Shown: positions 38,585-47,431 of the stretch, piece by piece
Layout of the letters: each line of letters begins with the position of its first letter
Position numbering within the stretch: position 1 is the first letter of the stretch
Origin: Massilia litorea
Lineage (GTDB): Bacteria; Pseudomonadota; Gammaproteobacteria; Burkholderiales; Burkholderiaceae_D
Reading direction: 5' to 3'
DNA length: 64,000 nucleotides
NCBI RefSeq assembly: GCF_015101885.1
Contig: NZ_CP062941.1
Coordinates: forward strand, 1,860,001-1,924,000
Made by a program: the position numbers and the translations under genes
Notes under the pieces: generated by a model
What the model saw: the letters and a program-made list of their open reading frames with translations, nothing else
Databases searched by the model: none
What the model was told of the DNA's origin: nothing

Positions 38585-39535
38585 TCAGGCGGTAAGGCTG
38601 GCCGCCGGCGCGACTGCCGGCTGCGCGCCGAGGCGCATCTGCGGGTGATTCGCGAACACCTCGGACACCCATTCCACGAACACGCGCACCTTGGCCGACA
38701 TGTGGCGGTTCTGGGGGTAGACGATGTGCACCGGCAGCGCATCGCTGACCCAGTCCGGCAACACCTGCACCATGCGTCCTTCCTCGACGTGGCGCATCAG
38801 GAGGTAATCGGTCATCTGCACGATGCCCAGGCCCGCCAGGCCCGCCTGCACATAGGTGTTCGAATCGTTCAGGGCGATCACGCCCGGCATCGGCACCTCG
38901 ATCCGCTCGCCGTCGCGGTTGAAATCCCAGTCGTAGACTTTACCCGTCTTGGCCGAAAAATAGTTGACGCAGCGGTGGCGGACGAGATCGTTCGGATGCT
39001 GCGGCATGCCGTAGCGCGCCAGGTAGGCGGGGGAGGCGGCGGTGACGAAGTTGATGATGCCGACCCGCCGCGCAATCAGGCTCGTGTCCAACAGGGGCCC
39101 GCCGCGCACGGCGCAGTCGACGCCTTCCTCGACCAGGTCGATCGGCCGGTCGGTGCTGCCCAGCTCCAGTGTGATGTCGGGGTAGCGCTCGAAAAACGAG
39201 GGGAGCGCAGGCACCAGAATCTCGCTCGACAGTCCGGTCGGCGTGTCCACGCGCAACCGGCCGCTCGGGTTGATACGCATGCGCGACAGCGACTCCTCGG
39301 CTTCGCGCACGTCCGACAGGATGCGCACGCAGCGTTCATAGTATGCGGCGCCGTCCGAGGTGACGGTGACCATGCGCGTCGTCCGGTGCAGCAGCTTGGC
39401 CGAGAGCGAGGCTTCGAGGGCCTGCACCAAGGTCGAGACGCTCGCCTTCGGCAGGTCGAGCACCTGCGCGGCGCGCGTAAAACTGCCGGTATCGACCACC
39501 TGGACGAACACTTCCATCGCCTGCAGCTTGTTCAT
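38585..39535 (-). CDS. LysR family transcriptional regulator
   Basis: A 316-residue LysR protein: winged helix at 1-60 (MNKLQAMEVFVQVVDTGSFTRAAQVLDLPKASVSTLVQALEASLSAKLLHRTTR) and a substrate-binding domain (about 90-295). The sequence type is that of CrgA/YhjC-like regulators, with LSRMRINPSGRLRVDTP at the hinge. AGAGG precedes the ATG at 39535. It is divergent from the efflux operon, and a perfect inverted repeat of T-N11-A type lies in the shared promoter region, so it is the probable regulator of that operon. Its inducer is unknown. Confidence 0.92.
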   Translation of the reverse strand: MNKLQAMEVFVQVVDTGSFTRAAQVLDLPKASVSTLVQALEASLSAKLLHRTTRMVTVTSDGAAYYERCVRILSDVREAEESLSRMRINPSGRLRVDTPTGLSSEILVPALPSFFERYPDITLELGSTDRPIDLVEEGVDCAVRGGPLLDTSLIARRVGIINFVTAASPAYLARYGMPQHPNDLVRHRCVNYFSAKTGKVYDWDFNRDGERIEVPMPGVIALNDSNTYVQAGLAGLGIVQMTDYLLMRHVEEGRMVQVLPDWVSDALPVHIVYPQNRHMSAKVRVFVEWVSEVFANHPQMRLGAQPAVAPAASLTA

Positions 39536-39566
39536 ATACCGCCTCTTTAATCCGTTCTTAAGCTTA

Positions 39567-39589
39567 TTGTTCGGGAAATCCGAACAATG
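39567..39589. promoter_or_regulatory. Perfect inverted repeat between the LysR gene and the efflux operon (candidate LysR box)
   Basis: ATTGTTCGG and CCGAACAAT are separated by five bases (GAAAT). The core TTCGG-N5-CCGAA satisfies the T-N11-A rule for LysR sites. It lies 32 bases upstream of the LysR start and 90 bases upstream of the small secreted protein gene. A TATAGT hexamer at 39630-39635 may be the -10 of the rightward promoter. Confidence 0.6.
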
Positions 39590-39679
39590 GATTCGCAAAT
39601 GCCATCTTTATCAGATTGTAGATGATGTCTATAGTGTCCGTACTGGAGCATCAATGACGTGGCAAATCGGAGCAGCAGA

Positions 39680-39901
39680 ATGAACATTCGGAACATTCGG
39701 GGAACGCGGGACAGCATCGTGGCAACGGTCGCACTGGCGATCAGCACCGTGGCGATGGCGAGTGTCGTCGGCAGCGGCGCTTATGCGCAGGCGGCCGGTG
39801 CCGAAGCGCGTGGCATGCATGCATTGTCGACCGTGATGTCGCATTCCCTCTGCAACGAGAACCCGACCCTGGCCGCCGTTTCGCCGGAGGTGACGCCATG
39901 A
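39680..39901 (+). CDS. Small exported protein of unknown function, first gene of the efflux operon
   Basis: A 73-residue protein with a signal peptide (DSIVATVALAISTVAMASVVGSGAYAQA) that leaves a mature peptide of about 37 residues with a single Cys near the end. GGAG lies seven bases before the ATG at 39680; an upstream ATG at 39659 is less likely. Its stop overlaps the next gene by 4 bp (ATGA), so it is translationally coupled to the hydrolase-like gene. I do not recognise it. It could be a genuine periplasmic peptide or a leader that sets translation of the next gene. Confidence 0.6.
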   Translation: MNIRNIRGTRDSIVATVALAISTVAMASVVGSGAYAQAAGAEARGMHALSTVMSHSLCNENPTLAAVSPEVTP

Positions 39902-40758
39902 ACGACCGTCTCGATGTGGCGAACGCCATCGCGGACGAGGTCCGGGTGCGCGAACTGGAAGTAAGCGGAGAACAAGGCTCTTTGAAGGCGCGCCTGTACG
40001 CCGCCGGCCCCGCCAAGACCAGGCGCGATACCCTGGTCGTCTTCTTCCACGGCGGCGGCTTCGTTGCCGGCGACCTCGATGATGCCGACGGCTTCCTGCG
40101 CCACCTGGCCGGCGTCAGCCATACCCCGGTCGTGCTCGCATCGAACTACACGCTGGCCACCGTGCGCCCCTTCCCGGCCGCGGTCGAGGATGCCCACGCC
40201 GTGCTGCTGTGGGCCAAAAAGAACAAGACCAAGCTTGGCTGGAACGGCAAGCATCTGCTGGTGGCCGGCATCGAGGCCGGCGCCAATCTCGCCGCCGTCT
40301 GCGCCCTGATGTCGCGCGACCGCGGCGCACCGAAACTGGCCGGCCAGATCCTGCTGATGCCGATGCTCGACCCGGGCCTGTCGACCTGCTCGATGCGCGA
40401 AATGCCGCAGTGTGCCGACAAAGCCAGGCTGGCCGACAGTTGCGCCGCCGCCTACCGCGGCTATCTGCCGAACGCGGCCGACCGTACCCACCCGTACGCG
40501 TCTCCGCTGCAATCGAGCCGCCTCAAGAATTTGCCGCCGGCCTTGATCCTCTCGGCCGACGACGACCCATTGCGCGACGAGGCCGAAGCTTACGGCGCAA
40601 AACTTGCCAGCTTCGGCGTGCCGACCACGGTGCGCCGCATGCTGCCCGCCCCGCAAATGGCGGACGACCGTAACGAATGCGCCTGCGAACAATCGGCGCT
40701 GGTCGAAATTGCCGACTTCATCGCAAGTCTCGAGGAGCAGGGGGCTCCTCCAGCCTGA
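39898..40758 (+). CDS. Degenerate alpha/beta hydrolase (lipase-like, llpE position)
   Basis: A 286-residue alpha/beta hydrolase of the hormone-sensitive lipase type. The oxyanion motif HGGG (51-54) and the Asp of DDDPLRDEA (223) are present. But the nucleophile elbow, normally GDSAG, reads GIEAG (124-128) with Glu126 where Ser should be, and no His occurs in the C-terminal region where the catalytic His belongs (LPAPQMADDRNECACEQ). The protein should therefore not work as a Ser esterase. No signal peptide is seen. In Burkholderia a lipase-like gene, llpE, sits between the LysR gene and the RND pump genes; this gene has the same place. It overlaps the preceding small gene. Confidence 0.8.
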   Translation: MNDRLDVANAIADEVRVRELEVSGEQGSLKARLYAAGPAKTRRDTLVVFFHGGGFVAGDLDDADGFLRHLAGVSHTPVVLASNYTLATVRPFPAAVEDAHAVLLWAKKNKTKLGWNGKHLLVAGIEAGANLAAVCALMSRDRGAPKLAGQILLMPMLDPGLSTCSMREMPQCADKARLADSCAAAYRGYLPNAADRTHPYASPLQSSRLKNLPPALILSADDDPLRDEAEAYGAKLASFGVPTTVRRMLPAPQMADDRNECACEQSALVEIADFIASLEEQGAPPA

Positions 40759-40801
40759 GTCAGCACCTTTCCTGATTTTCCACATTCACTGAACTGGACA
40801 A

Positions 40802-40834
40802 CCGCGCCACCCGGCGCGGCGGGGCCCGTTTTTT
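40802..40834 (+). terminator. Possible weak terminator or attenuator before the RND genes
   Basis: A 7-bp stem (CCGCGCC/GGCGCGG, ACCC loop) is followed ten bases later by TTTTTT. The gap between stem and T-run is too long for a classic terminator; it could reduce read-through into the pump genes. Confidence 0.3.
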
Positions 40835-40904
40835 CCTGTGATTCGTCATGGGCGGGACGGGTGTCGCCATCTTTTTAACATTCTCACAAGAAAAAGGGGT
40901 CAAC

Positions 40905-42092
40905 ATGAGAAACCTGACACAACTTTCAAGCGCGGCCAAGCCGCTGATCGCTTCATTGGCAGCGGTCGGCCTGATCGGGCTCTCGCTCGCCGGCTGCGAC
41001 AACGCGACCGGCAAGACTGCCGCGCCGGCGGCGCCAGGCGCGCCGCCGGTCTCGGCCGCCATCGTGCTGGAAAAGCCGATCGCCGAGACCCAGGAATTCT
41101 CCGGCCGCCTGGAAGCGATCGAACGGGTCGAGATCCGTCCGCGCGTCAGCGGTTTCATCACCGCTGTCAACTTCAAGCCGGGCAGCGAGGTGAAAAAGGG
41201 CGACGTGCTGTTCGTGGTCGACCCGCGTCCCTACCAGGCCGAAGCCACGCGTGCCCAGGCCGCCGCCGCATCGGCCCGTGCCAAGGCCGATCTCGCCAAA
41301 CGTGAACTGGCGCGCGCCGAGAGCCTGATGGCCGATAAAGCCATCGCCCGCCGCGAGTTCGACGAAGCCGCCGCCAGCCAGAAGGAACTCGAAGCCAATG
41401 CCGGCGCCGCCCAGGCCCAGTACGAAGCGGCGCGCCTGAATCTCGCCTATACCCGCATCGTGTCGCCGATCGACGGCCGCGTCTCGAAAGCCGAGATCAC
41501 GATCGGCAACCTGGTCGACGCCACCGCGGTGCTGACCTCGGTCGTCTCGCTCGAGCGCATCTACGCCAGCTTCGACGGCGACGAGGACACCTATCTGCGC
41601 GTCGGCGCCAAGGCGCGGGACGGCGCGCCGGTGGCGGTGCGCGTCGGTCTCGCCAACGAAGAGGGCTTCCCGCATGAAGGAAAACTCGAATTCGTCGACA
41701 ACCAGCTCGATACCCGTACCGGCAGCGTGCGCATGCGCGCCGCCTTCGACAACAAGGATGGGGCGCTGGTGCCCGGCCTGTTCGCCCGCGTCCAGCTGGG
41801 GGCAGCAGACAGCCGCAAGGCGGTCGTCATCAACGAGCGGGCAGTGGGCACGGACCAGAGCCGCAAGTTCGTGTTCGTGGTCGGCGCCGACGGCAAGGCC
41901 GAATACCGTCCGGTGATCCTGGGCCCGGTGGTCGACGGCCTGCGCGTGGTGCGCAGCGGCGTGAAACCGGGCGAAAAAATCGTCGTCAACGGTCTCCAGC
42001 GCGTGCGTCCCGGCGCACCGGTGGCGCCGCAGATCGTCCCGATGGACAGCGCAGCGCCAGTGGCTTTGGCTGCTGCGAACGTGAAGGAATAA
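40905..42092 (+). CDS. RND efflux periplasmic adaptor subunit (MexE/CeoA/BpeE type)
   Basis: A 395-residue membrane-fusion lipoprotein (lipobox LSLAGC). The lipoyl/barrel-sandwich part starts ETQEFSGRLEAIERVEIRPRVSGFI, a coiled-coil hairpin follows (about 100-165), then the second lipoyl half (YTRIVSPIDGRVSKAEITIGNLV) and beta-barrel. It links the inner-membrane pump to the outer-membrane channel. AAGGGG precedes the ATG at 40905. It lies three bases before the pump gene and should be co-translated with it. Confidence 0.93.
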   Translation: MRNLTQLSSAAKPLIASLAAVGLIGLSLAGCDNATGKTAAPAAPGAPPVSAAIVLEKPIAETQEFSGRLEAIERVEIRPRVSGFITAVNFKPGSEVKKGDVLFVVDPRPYQAEATRAQAAAASARAKADLAKRELARAESLMADKAIARREFDEAAASQKELEANAGAAQAQYEAARLNLAYTRIVSPIDGRVSKAEITIGNLVDATAVLTSVVSLERIYASFDGDEDTYLRVGAKARDGAPVAVRVGLANEEGFPHEGKLEFVDNQLDTRTGSVRMRAAFDNKDGALVPGLFARVQLGAADSRKAVVINERAVGTDQSRKFVFVVGADGKAEYRPVILGPVVDGLRVVRSGVKPGEKIVVNGLQRVRPGAPVAPQIVPMDSAAPVALAAANVKE

Positions 42093-42095
42093 GCC

Positions 42096-45000
42096 ATGAA
42101 CTTCTCACGCTTCTTTGTCGACAAACCGATTTTTGCCGTCGTGCTGTCGGTGCTCGTCTTCGTGTCGGGCCTGATCGCAATTTTCCAATTGCCGGTTTCG
42201 GAATACCCGGACGTGGTCCCGCCCTCGATCGTGGTGCGCGCCCAGTACCCGGGCGCCAACCCGAAGGTGATCGCCGAAACCGTGGCCGCGCCGCTGGAAG
42301 AGCAGATCAACGGCGTCGAGAACATGCTCTACATGTCCTCGCAAAATACCTCGGACGGCGCGCTGATGCTGACGGTGACCTTCGCCATCGGTACCAACGT
42401 CGAGCAGGCCGAGACGCAAGTGCAGAACCGCGTCCAGCGCGCGCTGCCGCGCCTGCCGGAAGAGGTGCGCCAGATCGGCGTCACGACGGTGAAAAGCTCG
42501 CCGAACCTGACGATGGTGGTGCACCTGAATTCCCCGGACGGCCGCTATGACGACCTGTATCTGCGCAACTACGCGACCCTGAACATCAAGGACCGCCTGG
42601 CGCGCATCGAGGGCATGGGAGAGGTGCAGCTGTTCGGCTCCGGCGACTACGCGATGCGTGTCTGGCTCGACCCGCAAAAGGTGGCTGCGCGCGGCCTGGT
42701 CGCCGGCGACATCGTCGACGCGATCCGCGAACAGAACGTGCAGGTCGCGGCCGGCGTGATCGGCCAGGGACCGGCGAAGGACGCCGAGTTCCAGCTGACC
42801 GTGAATACGCAAGGCCGTCTGCAGACGGTCGAGGAATTCGGCAGCATCATCGTCAAGACCGGAGAAGACGGCTCGACGACCTTGCTGAAAGACGTGGCGC
42901 GCCTGGAAATGGGTTCGAATTCCTATGCCCTGCGCTCGCTCCTGAACAACAAGTCGGCGGTGGCCATCCCGATTTTCGAGGCGCCAAATGCGAATGCGCT
43001 GCAGCTGTCGAAAGACGTGCGCGCCACCATGGCCGAACTGTCGAAAGAGTTTCCGGAAGGTGTCGAATACAGCATTGTGTACGACCCGACCCAATTCGTG
43101 AGCGAGTCGATCGACTCGGTCATCCACACCCTGGTCGAAGCGATCGTGCTGGTGGCGATCGTCGTGATCGTGTTCCTGCAAAGCTGGCGCGCGTCCATCA
43201 TCCCGCTGCTGGCCGTGCCGGTGTCGGTGGTCGGCACCTTTGCCGTGATGCTGATGTTCGGCTTTTCGATCAACACCTTGTCCCTGTTCGGGCTGGTGCT
43301 GGCGATCGGCATCGTGGTCGACGACGCGATCGTCGTGGTGGAAAACGTCGAGCGCAACATCACCAACGGCCTGAACCCGCATGACGCCACGATCCAGGCG
43401 ATGCGGGAAGTGTCCGGCCCGATCATCGCCATCGCGCTGGTGCTGTGCGCCGTGTTCGTGCCGATCGCTTTCGTCTCCGGCCTGACCGGCCAGTTCTACC
43501 GCCAGTTCGCCCTGACGATCGCGATTTCGACCGTCATTTCGGCCTTTGCTTCGCTGACGCTGGCCCCGGCCCTGTCCGCCGCGCTCTTGAAAGCCCACGA
43601 CGCGCCGAAGGACCGCCTGACGCGTGGCATCGACACGGTCTTCGGCCGCTTCTTTGCCGCCTTTAACCGCTTCTTCGGCCGTGCCTCGCACCGTTACGAA
43701 GGCGGCGTGCAGACGGTCCTGCGCCGCAAGACGATGTCGCTGGCCGTGTATGCGGTGCTGGGTGTGGCGGCGCTGTTCATGTTCAAGGCGGTGCCGCCGG
43801 GCTTCGTGCCGCAGCAGGACAAGGCCTATCTGATCGGTTTCGCCCAGCTGCCGGACGCCGCCTCGCTCGACCGTACCGACGCCGTGATCCGCCGCATGTC
43901 GGCCATCGCCAAGGAAATCCCGGGCGTCGATTCCTCGGTGGCCTTCCCTGGCCTGTCGATCAACGGTTTCACCAATGCGCCGAACGCCGGCATCGTGTTC
44001 ACGACCTTGAAACCGTTCAGCGAGCGCCATGGCAAGGAGCAGTCCGCCGAAGCCATCGCCGCCGAAATCAACAAGCGCATGGGCGCCGTGGAAGACGCCT
44101 TCGTCATGGTGCTGCCGCCGCCGCCCGTCAGCGGCCTGGGGACCACCGGCGGTTTCAAAATGATGCTGGAAGACCGCGGCAACCTCGGCTACGACGCGCT
44201 GTACAAGGCGGCGCAGGCAATGCAGGCCAAGGCCTGGGCCGATCCCCGTTTGCAGGGCGTGTTCTCGAGCTACCAGATCAACGTGCCGCAGCTGTTCGCC
44301 GACATCGACCGGGTAAAAGCCAAGCAGCTCGGGGTGCCGCTGCAGACCATCTACCAGACCTTGCAGGTGAACCTCGGTTCGCTCTACGTGAACGATTTCA
44401 ACCAGTTCGGCCGGACTTACCAGGTGCGGGTGCAGGCGGACGCCCAGTTCCGCTCGCAGCCGGAACAGATCGCGCAACTGAAGGTACGCAGCGTGAAGGG
44501 CGAGATGATCCCGCTGTCCTCGCTGATGCAGGTGAAGGACAGCTATGGCCCGGACCGCGTGCAGCGCTATAACGCCTATGTGACGGCCGACATGAACGGC
44601 GGCCCGGCGGCCGGCGTCTCCTCGGGCCAGGCGCAAGCCATCTTCGAGCAGATCGCGAAAGAGACGCTGCCGAAAGGGATCGCGTATGAATGGACGGATC
44701 TCACCTACCAGGACATCCTGTCGGGGAATACCATGGTCTTCGTCTTCCCGCTGTGCGTGCTGCTGGTGTTCCTGGTGCTGGCCGCCCAGTACGAAAGCTG
44801 GACGCTGCCGCTGGCCGTGATCCTGATCGTGCCGATGTCGATCTTGTGCGCCCTGGTCGGCGTCAAATTGACCGGCGGCGACAACAACGTGTTCACCCAG
44901 ATCGCGCTGTTCGTGCTGGTGGGACTGGCCTCGAAGAACGCGATCCTGATCGTGGAATTCGCCAGGGAGCTGGAACACCATGGCCGCAGCGTGATCGACG

Positions 45001-45275
45001 CCGCACTGGAAGCGAGCCGCCTGCGCCTGCGTCCGATCCTGATGACCTCGATCGCCTTCATCATGGGTGTGGTGCCGCTCGTGTTCAGTAGCGGCGCCGG
45101 CGCCGAGATGCGCCATGCGATGGGCGTCGCCGTCTTTGCCGGCATGCTGGGCGTGACCTTTTTCGGCCTGTTCCTGACGCCGCTGTTCTACGTCCTGCTG
45201 CGCACCTTCGCCAAACGTTTCGAGAAGCCCGCCGCCGCGCCTGCGCTGGCGGCCGTGGAAGGAGTCGCACAATGA
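42096..45275 (+). CDS. RND multidrug efflux permease (HAE1, MexF/CeoB/BpeF type)
   Basis: A 1059-residue proton-driven pump with 12 transmembrane helices and two large periplasmic loops. The start MNFSRFFVDKPIFAVVLSVLVF and the DDLYLRNYATLNIKDRL region are closest to MexF-like pumps. The proton-relay Asp pair in TM4 is present (GIVVDDAIVVVENVERN), as are GLASKNAILIVEFA and the TM11/12 block. MexF-type pumps export chloramphenicol, fluoroquinolones and trimethoprim in related bacteria; that spectrum is inferred, not shown. It overlaps the outer-membrane gene by 4 bp. Confidence 0.95.
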   Translation: MNFSRFFVDKPIFAVVLSVLVFVSGLIAIFQLPVSEYPDVVPPSIVVRAQYPGANPKVIAETVAAPLEEQINGVENMLYMSSQNTSDGALMLTVTFAIGTNVEQAETQVQNRVQRALPRLPEEVRQIGVTTVKSSPNLTMVVHLNSPDGRYDDLYLRNYATLNIKDRLARIEGMGEVQLFGSGDYAMRVWLDPQKVAARGLVAGDIVDAIREQNVQVAAGVIGQGPAKDAEFQLTVNTQGRLQTVEEFGSIIVKTGEDGSTTLLKDVARLEMGSNSYALRSLLNNKSAVAIPIFEAPNANALQLSKDVRATMAELSKEFPEGVEYSIVYDPTQFVSESIDSVIHTLVEAIVLVAIVVIVFLQSWRASIIPLLAVPVSVVGTFAVMLMFGFSINTLSLFGLVLAIGIVVDDAIVVVENVERNITNGLNPHDATIQAMREVSGPIIAIALVLCAVFVPIAFVSGLTGQFYRQFALTIAISTVISAFASLTLAPALSAALLKAHDAPKDRLTRGIDTVFGRFFAAFNRFFGRASHRYEGGVQTVLRRKTMSLAVYAVLGVAALFMFKAVPPGFVPQQDKAYLIGFAQLPDAASLDRTDAVIRRMSAIAKEIPGVDSSVAFPGLSINGFTNAPNAGIVFTTLKPFSERHGKEQSAEAIAAEINKRMGAVEDAFVMVLPPPPVSGLGTTGGFKMMLEDRGNLGYDALYKAAQAMQAKAWADPRLQGVFSSYQINVPQLFADIDRVKAKQLGVPLQTIYQTLQVNLGSLYVNDFNQFGRTYQVRVQADAQFRSQPEQIAQLKVRSVKGEMIPLSSLMQVKDSYGPDRVQRYNAYVTADMNGGPAAGVSSGQAQAIFEQIAKETLPKGIAYEWTDLTYQDILSGNTMVFVFPLCVLLVFLVLAAQYESWTLPLAVILIVPMSILCALVGVKLTGGDNNVFTQIALFVLVGLASKNAILIVEFARELEHHGRSVIDAALEASRLRLRPILMTSIAFIMGVVPLVFSSGAGAEMRHAMGVAVFAGMLGVTFFGLFLTPLFYVLLRTFAKRFEKPAAAPALAAVEGVAQ

Positions 45276-46765
45276 AATCGATGATTGCACGCGGTATTGC
45301 ACCCCGCTTCATAGCCCCGCTATTGGCAGCACTGCTGCTGACCGCCTGCGCCGCGCCTGTCTTCAGGCAGCCCGCGCTCGATACGCCGCTGGCGTTCAAG
45401 GAAGCGGCCCCTGTTCTCACCGCTGCCGACGGCAGCCGCTGGGCGCCGGCGCGCCCGGCCGAGCAGCAGCCGCGCGGCGAATGGTGGCTCGCCTTCCAGG
45501 ATCCGGGACTGACGGAACTGGTCGACGAGGCGAGCAAGAACAACGCCAGCCTCGCCGTGGCTGCGGCGCGCGTGAAACAGGCAAGGGCGATTGCCGGAAT
45601 TGCGCAAGCGGAGCGCATGCCGCAGGTCGGCCTGGGTGTCGGTGCCCAGCGCGCCCGGCCATCGGCATTGGAATCGGGCCTGCCGCAGGGCAGTGCGCTT
45701 GCGCCGCACACCAGCTACAGCGCCAGCCTGAGTGCCAGCTACGAAGTCGACCTGTTCGGCCGTGTGAGTTCCAGCGTGGAAGCGGCGCGCCAGGATGCCG
45801 GCGCCAGCGAGGCCAGTTACCGCTCGGTGCTGCTGTCTCTGCAGGCGGACGTGGCGCAACAGTGGTTCCGCCTGCGCACCCTCGACGCCGAACTGGCGAC
45901 CGTCGACGACGCGGTGCGCCTGCGCGAGGAAAGCGTGCGCGTCAACCAGCGCCGTTTCGACCTGGGAGATATCGGCGAATTCGACCTGACCCGCGCCAAG
46001 ACCGAACTGTCGGCCACGCGGGCCGAGGCGATCGGCCTGCAGCGCCAGCGCACGAATGCCGAACACGCCCTCGCCGTGCTGCTGGGCCGTCCGGCCGCGC
46101 GCTTCACAGCGAGTACCAGTCCGCTGCCGGAGGGCGTCGCGCTGCCGGCGATTCCCGCCGGACTGCCCTCGACCCTGCTCGAGCGCCGGCCCGACATCGC
46201 CGCCGCCCAGCGCACGATGGAAGCGGCGAATGCCCGCATCGGCGTGGCGCGCGCCGCGATGTTCCCGGCGCTGAACATCCATGCCGCGGGCGGCGGCGTC
46301 GGCGGCACGATGGCCGAGGTGTTCAATTGGAGCAGCCGCTCCTGGGTGCTGGGCGCGCTGCTGTCGCTGCCGATCATCGACGGCGGCCGCAACAAGGCCA
46401 ACGTGACGCGCAGCGAGGCGGCGCTGGAAGAGTCGGTCGCGGCGTACCGGCAAAGCGTGCTGGTCGCCTTTGCCGAGGTCGAGGACAACCTGGCCGGCGT
46501 GCGCATCCTGGCCGAGCAGGGTGTGGAGGTCGACGACGCCGTGCGCTCGGCACGCCGTTCGGCCGAACTGGCGCGCAAGCTCTACGATGCCGGCCGCTCG
46601 AGCTACCTCGACCTGCTCGACGCCCAGCGTAACCTGGCCTCCGTCGAGCGCAGCGCGGTCCAGCTACGCGGGAACCAGGTGCTGACGACGGTTGCCCTGA
46701 TCCGGGCGCTGGGCGGCGGCTGGGATGCCCCGGCGCCGCAAACGACGCCGCTCGCCGCGCGCTGA
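45272..46765 (+). CDS. Outer-membrane efflux channel lipoprotein (NodT/OprM/OpcM type)
   Basis: A 497-residue TolC-like lipoprotein of the NodT family: lipobox LLTAC near residue 26, two outer-membrane-efflux repeats (about 65-260 and 290-480), with SYEVDLFGRVSSSVEAARQD and DGGRNKANVTRSEAALEESVAAYRQ typical of OprM. It forms the trimeric exit duct of the RND system. Its ATG lies inside the last codons of the pump gene. A strong terminator follows, so the operon ends here. Confidence 0.94.
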   Translation: MKSMIARGIAPRFIAPLLAALLLTACAAPVFRQPALDTPLAFKEAAPVLTAADGSRWAPARPAEQQPRGEWWLAFQDPGLTELVDEASKNNASLAVAAARVKQARAIAGIAQAERMPQVGLGVGAQRARPSALESGLPQGSALAPHTSYSASLSASYEVDLFGRVSSSVEAARQDAGASEASYRSVLLSLQADVAQQWFRLRTLDAELATVDDAVRLREESVRVNQRRFDLGDIGEFDLTRAKTELSATRAEAIGLQRQRTNAEHALAVLLGRPAARFTASTSPLPEGVALPAIPAGLPSTLLERRPDIAAAQRTMEAANARIGVARAAMFPALNIHAAGGGVGGTMAEVFNWSSRSWVLGALLSLPIIDGGRNKANVTRSEAALEESVAAYRQSVLVAFAEVEDNLAGVRILAEQGVEVDDAVRSARRSAELARKLYDAGRSSYLDLLDAQRNLASVERSAVQLRGNQVLTTVALIRALGGGWDAPAPQTTPLAAR

Positions 46766-46797
46766 TTCGATCCCTGTTTTTTTTCGTGTGCCCCTTG

Positions 46798-46829
46798 CGG
46801 CGAACCCCTGGCGGGTTCGCCGTTTTTTT
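46798..46829 (+). terminator. Terminator of the efflux operon
   Basis: A 10-bp perfect stem (CGGCGAACCC/GGGTTCGCCG, 5-base loop) is followed by seven T residues, 33 bases after the channel gene. Confidence 0.92.
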
Positions 46830-46869
46830 ATGTGCGGCCCCGCCGAGCGGGCGAGGCTACAATCGGCGC

Positions 46870-47418
46870 ATGACGACTTCGGCACCGATTGAATCCACCT
46901 TGCTGACCGGCCTGGCGCCGGTACTCGCCCCGGGCATCCGCATTCTCATCCTCGGCAGTTTTCCGGGCGCGCGGTCGCTTGCCGCCGCCCAGTACTACGC
47001 GCATCCGCGCAACCAGTTCTGGCGCCTGGTCTCCGCATTGGTCGACGAAGACCTCGCGGCGCTGCCTTACGAACAGCGCCTGCCGCGCCTGCTGGCGCAC
47101 GGCATCGGCCTGTGGGACGTATTGGGTGCCTGCGAGCGCGAAGGCAGCCTCGATTCCGCCATCCGCAAACCGGCCGCCAACGATTTCGAGCGCCTGCACG
47201 CGCTTTGCCCGGAATTGAAAACGGTCGGCTTCAACGGCCAGGCGTCAGGAAAATTCGCGGGCCAGTTCGAACAGGCCGGCTACCGGACCGTCGTGCTGCC
47301 GTCCAGTTCACCGGCCCACATGGCGCTGAGCTTCGAACAGAAGCTCCAAATCTGGCGCCAGCTGGTCGCAAGCGACGCGCCCGATCTCCCTGCCCCGGCC
47401 CAGGGCTCCCTGCTGTGA
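46870..47418 (+). CDS. DNA-deoxyinosine glycosylase (uracil-DNA glycosylase superfamily, family-6-like)
   Basis: A 182-residue member of the uracil-DNA glycosylase superfamily. The first active-site motif reads LILGSFPGARSL, followed by HPRNQFWRL, and the second motif region reads LPSSSPAHM, as in family 6 (hypoxanthine-DNA glycosylase) rather than Mug or Ung. It would excise hypoxanthine produced by adenine deamination. Start ATG 46870; upstream in-frame codons overlap the terminator. It stands alone, convergent with the DeoR remnant. Confidence 0.82.
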   Translation: MTTSAPIESTLLTGLAPVLAPGIRILILGSFPGARSLAAAQYYAHPRNQFWRLVSALVDEDLAALPYEQRLPRLLAHGIGLWDVLGACEREGSLDSAIRKPAANDFERLHALCPELKTVGFNGQASGKFAGQFEQAGYRTVVLPSSSPAHMALSFEQKLQIWRQLVASDAPDLPAPAQGSLL

Positions 47419-47431
47419 CCTTCCCGCCCGC

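Noticed and set aside
39610..39635. Resemblance to a MexT-type nod box (ATCA, then GAT and TCTAT elements) upstream of the efflux operon
   Set aside because: Spacing is one base short of the consensus, the LysR protein here is of the CrgA/YhjC type rather than MexT, and the nearby perfect palindrome is a better operator candidate.
42105..45302. A 1065-codon leftward open frame opposite the RND pump gene
   Set aside because: It consists of His/Arg/Asp/Gln-rich sequence without domains, exactly antisense to a well-conserved pump.
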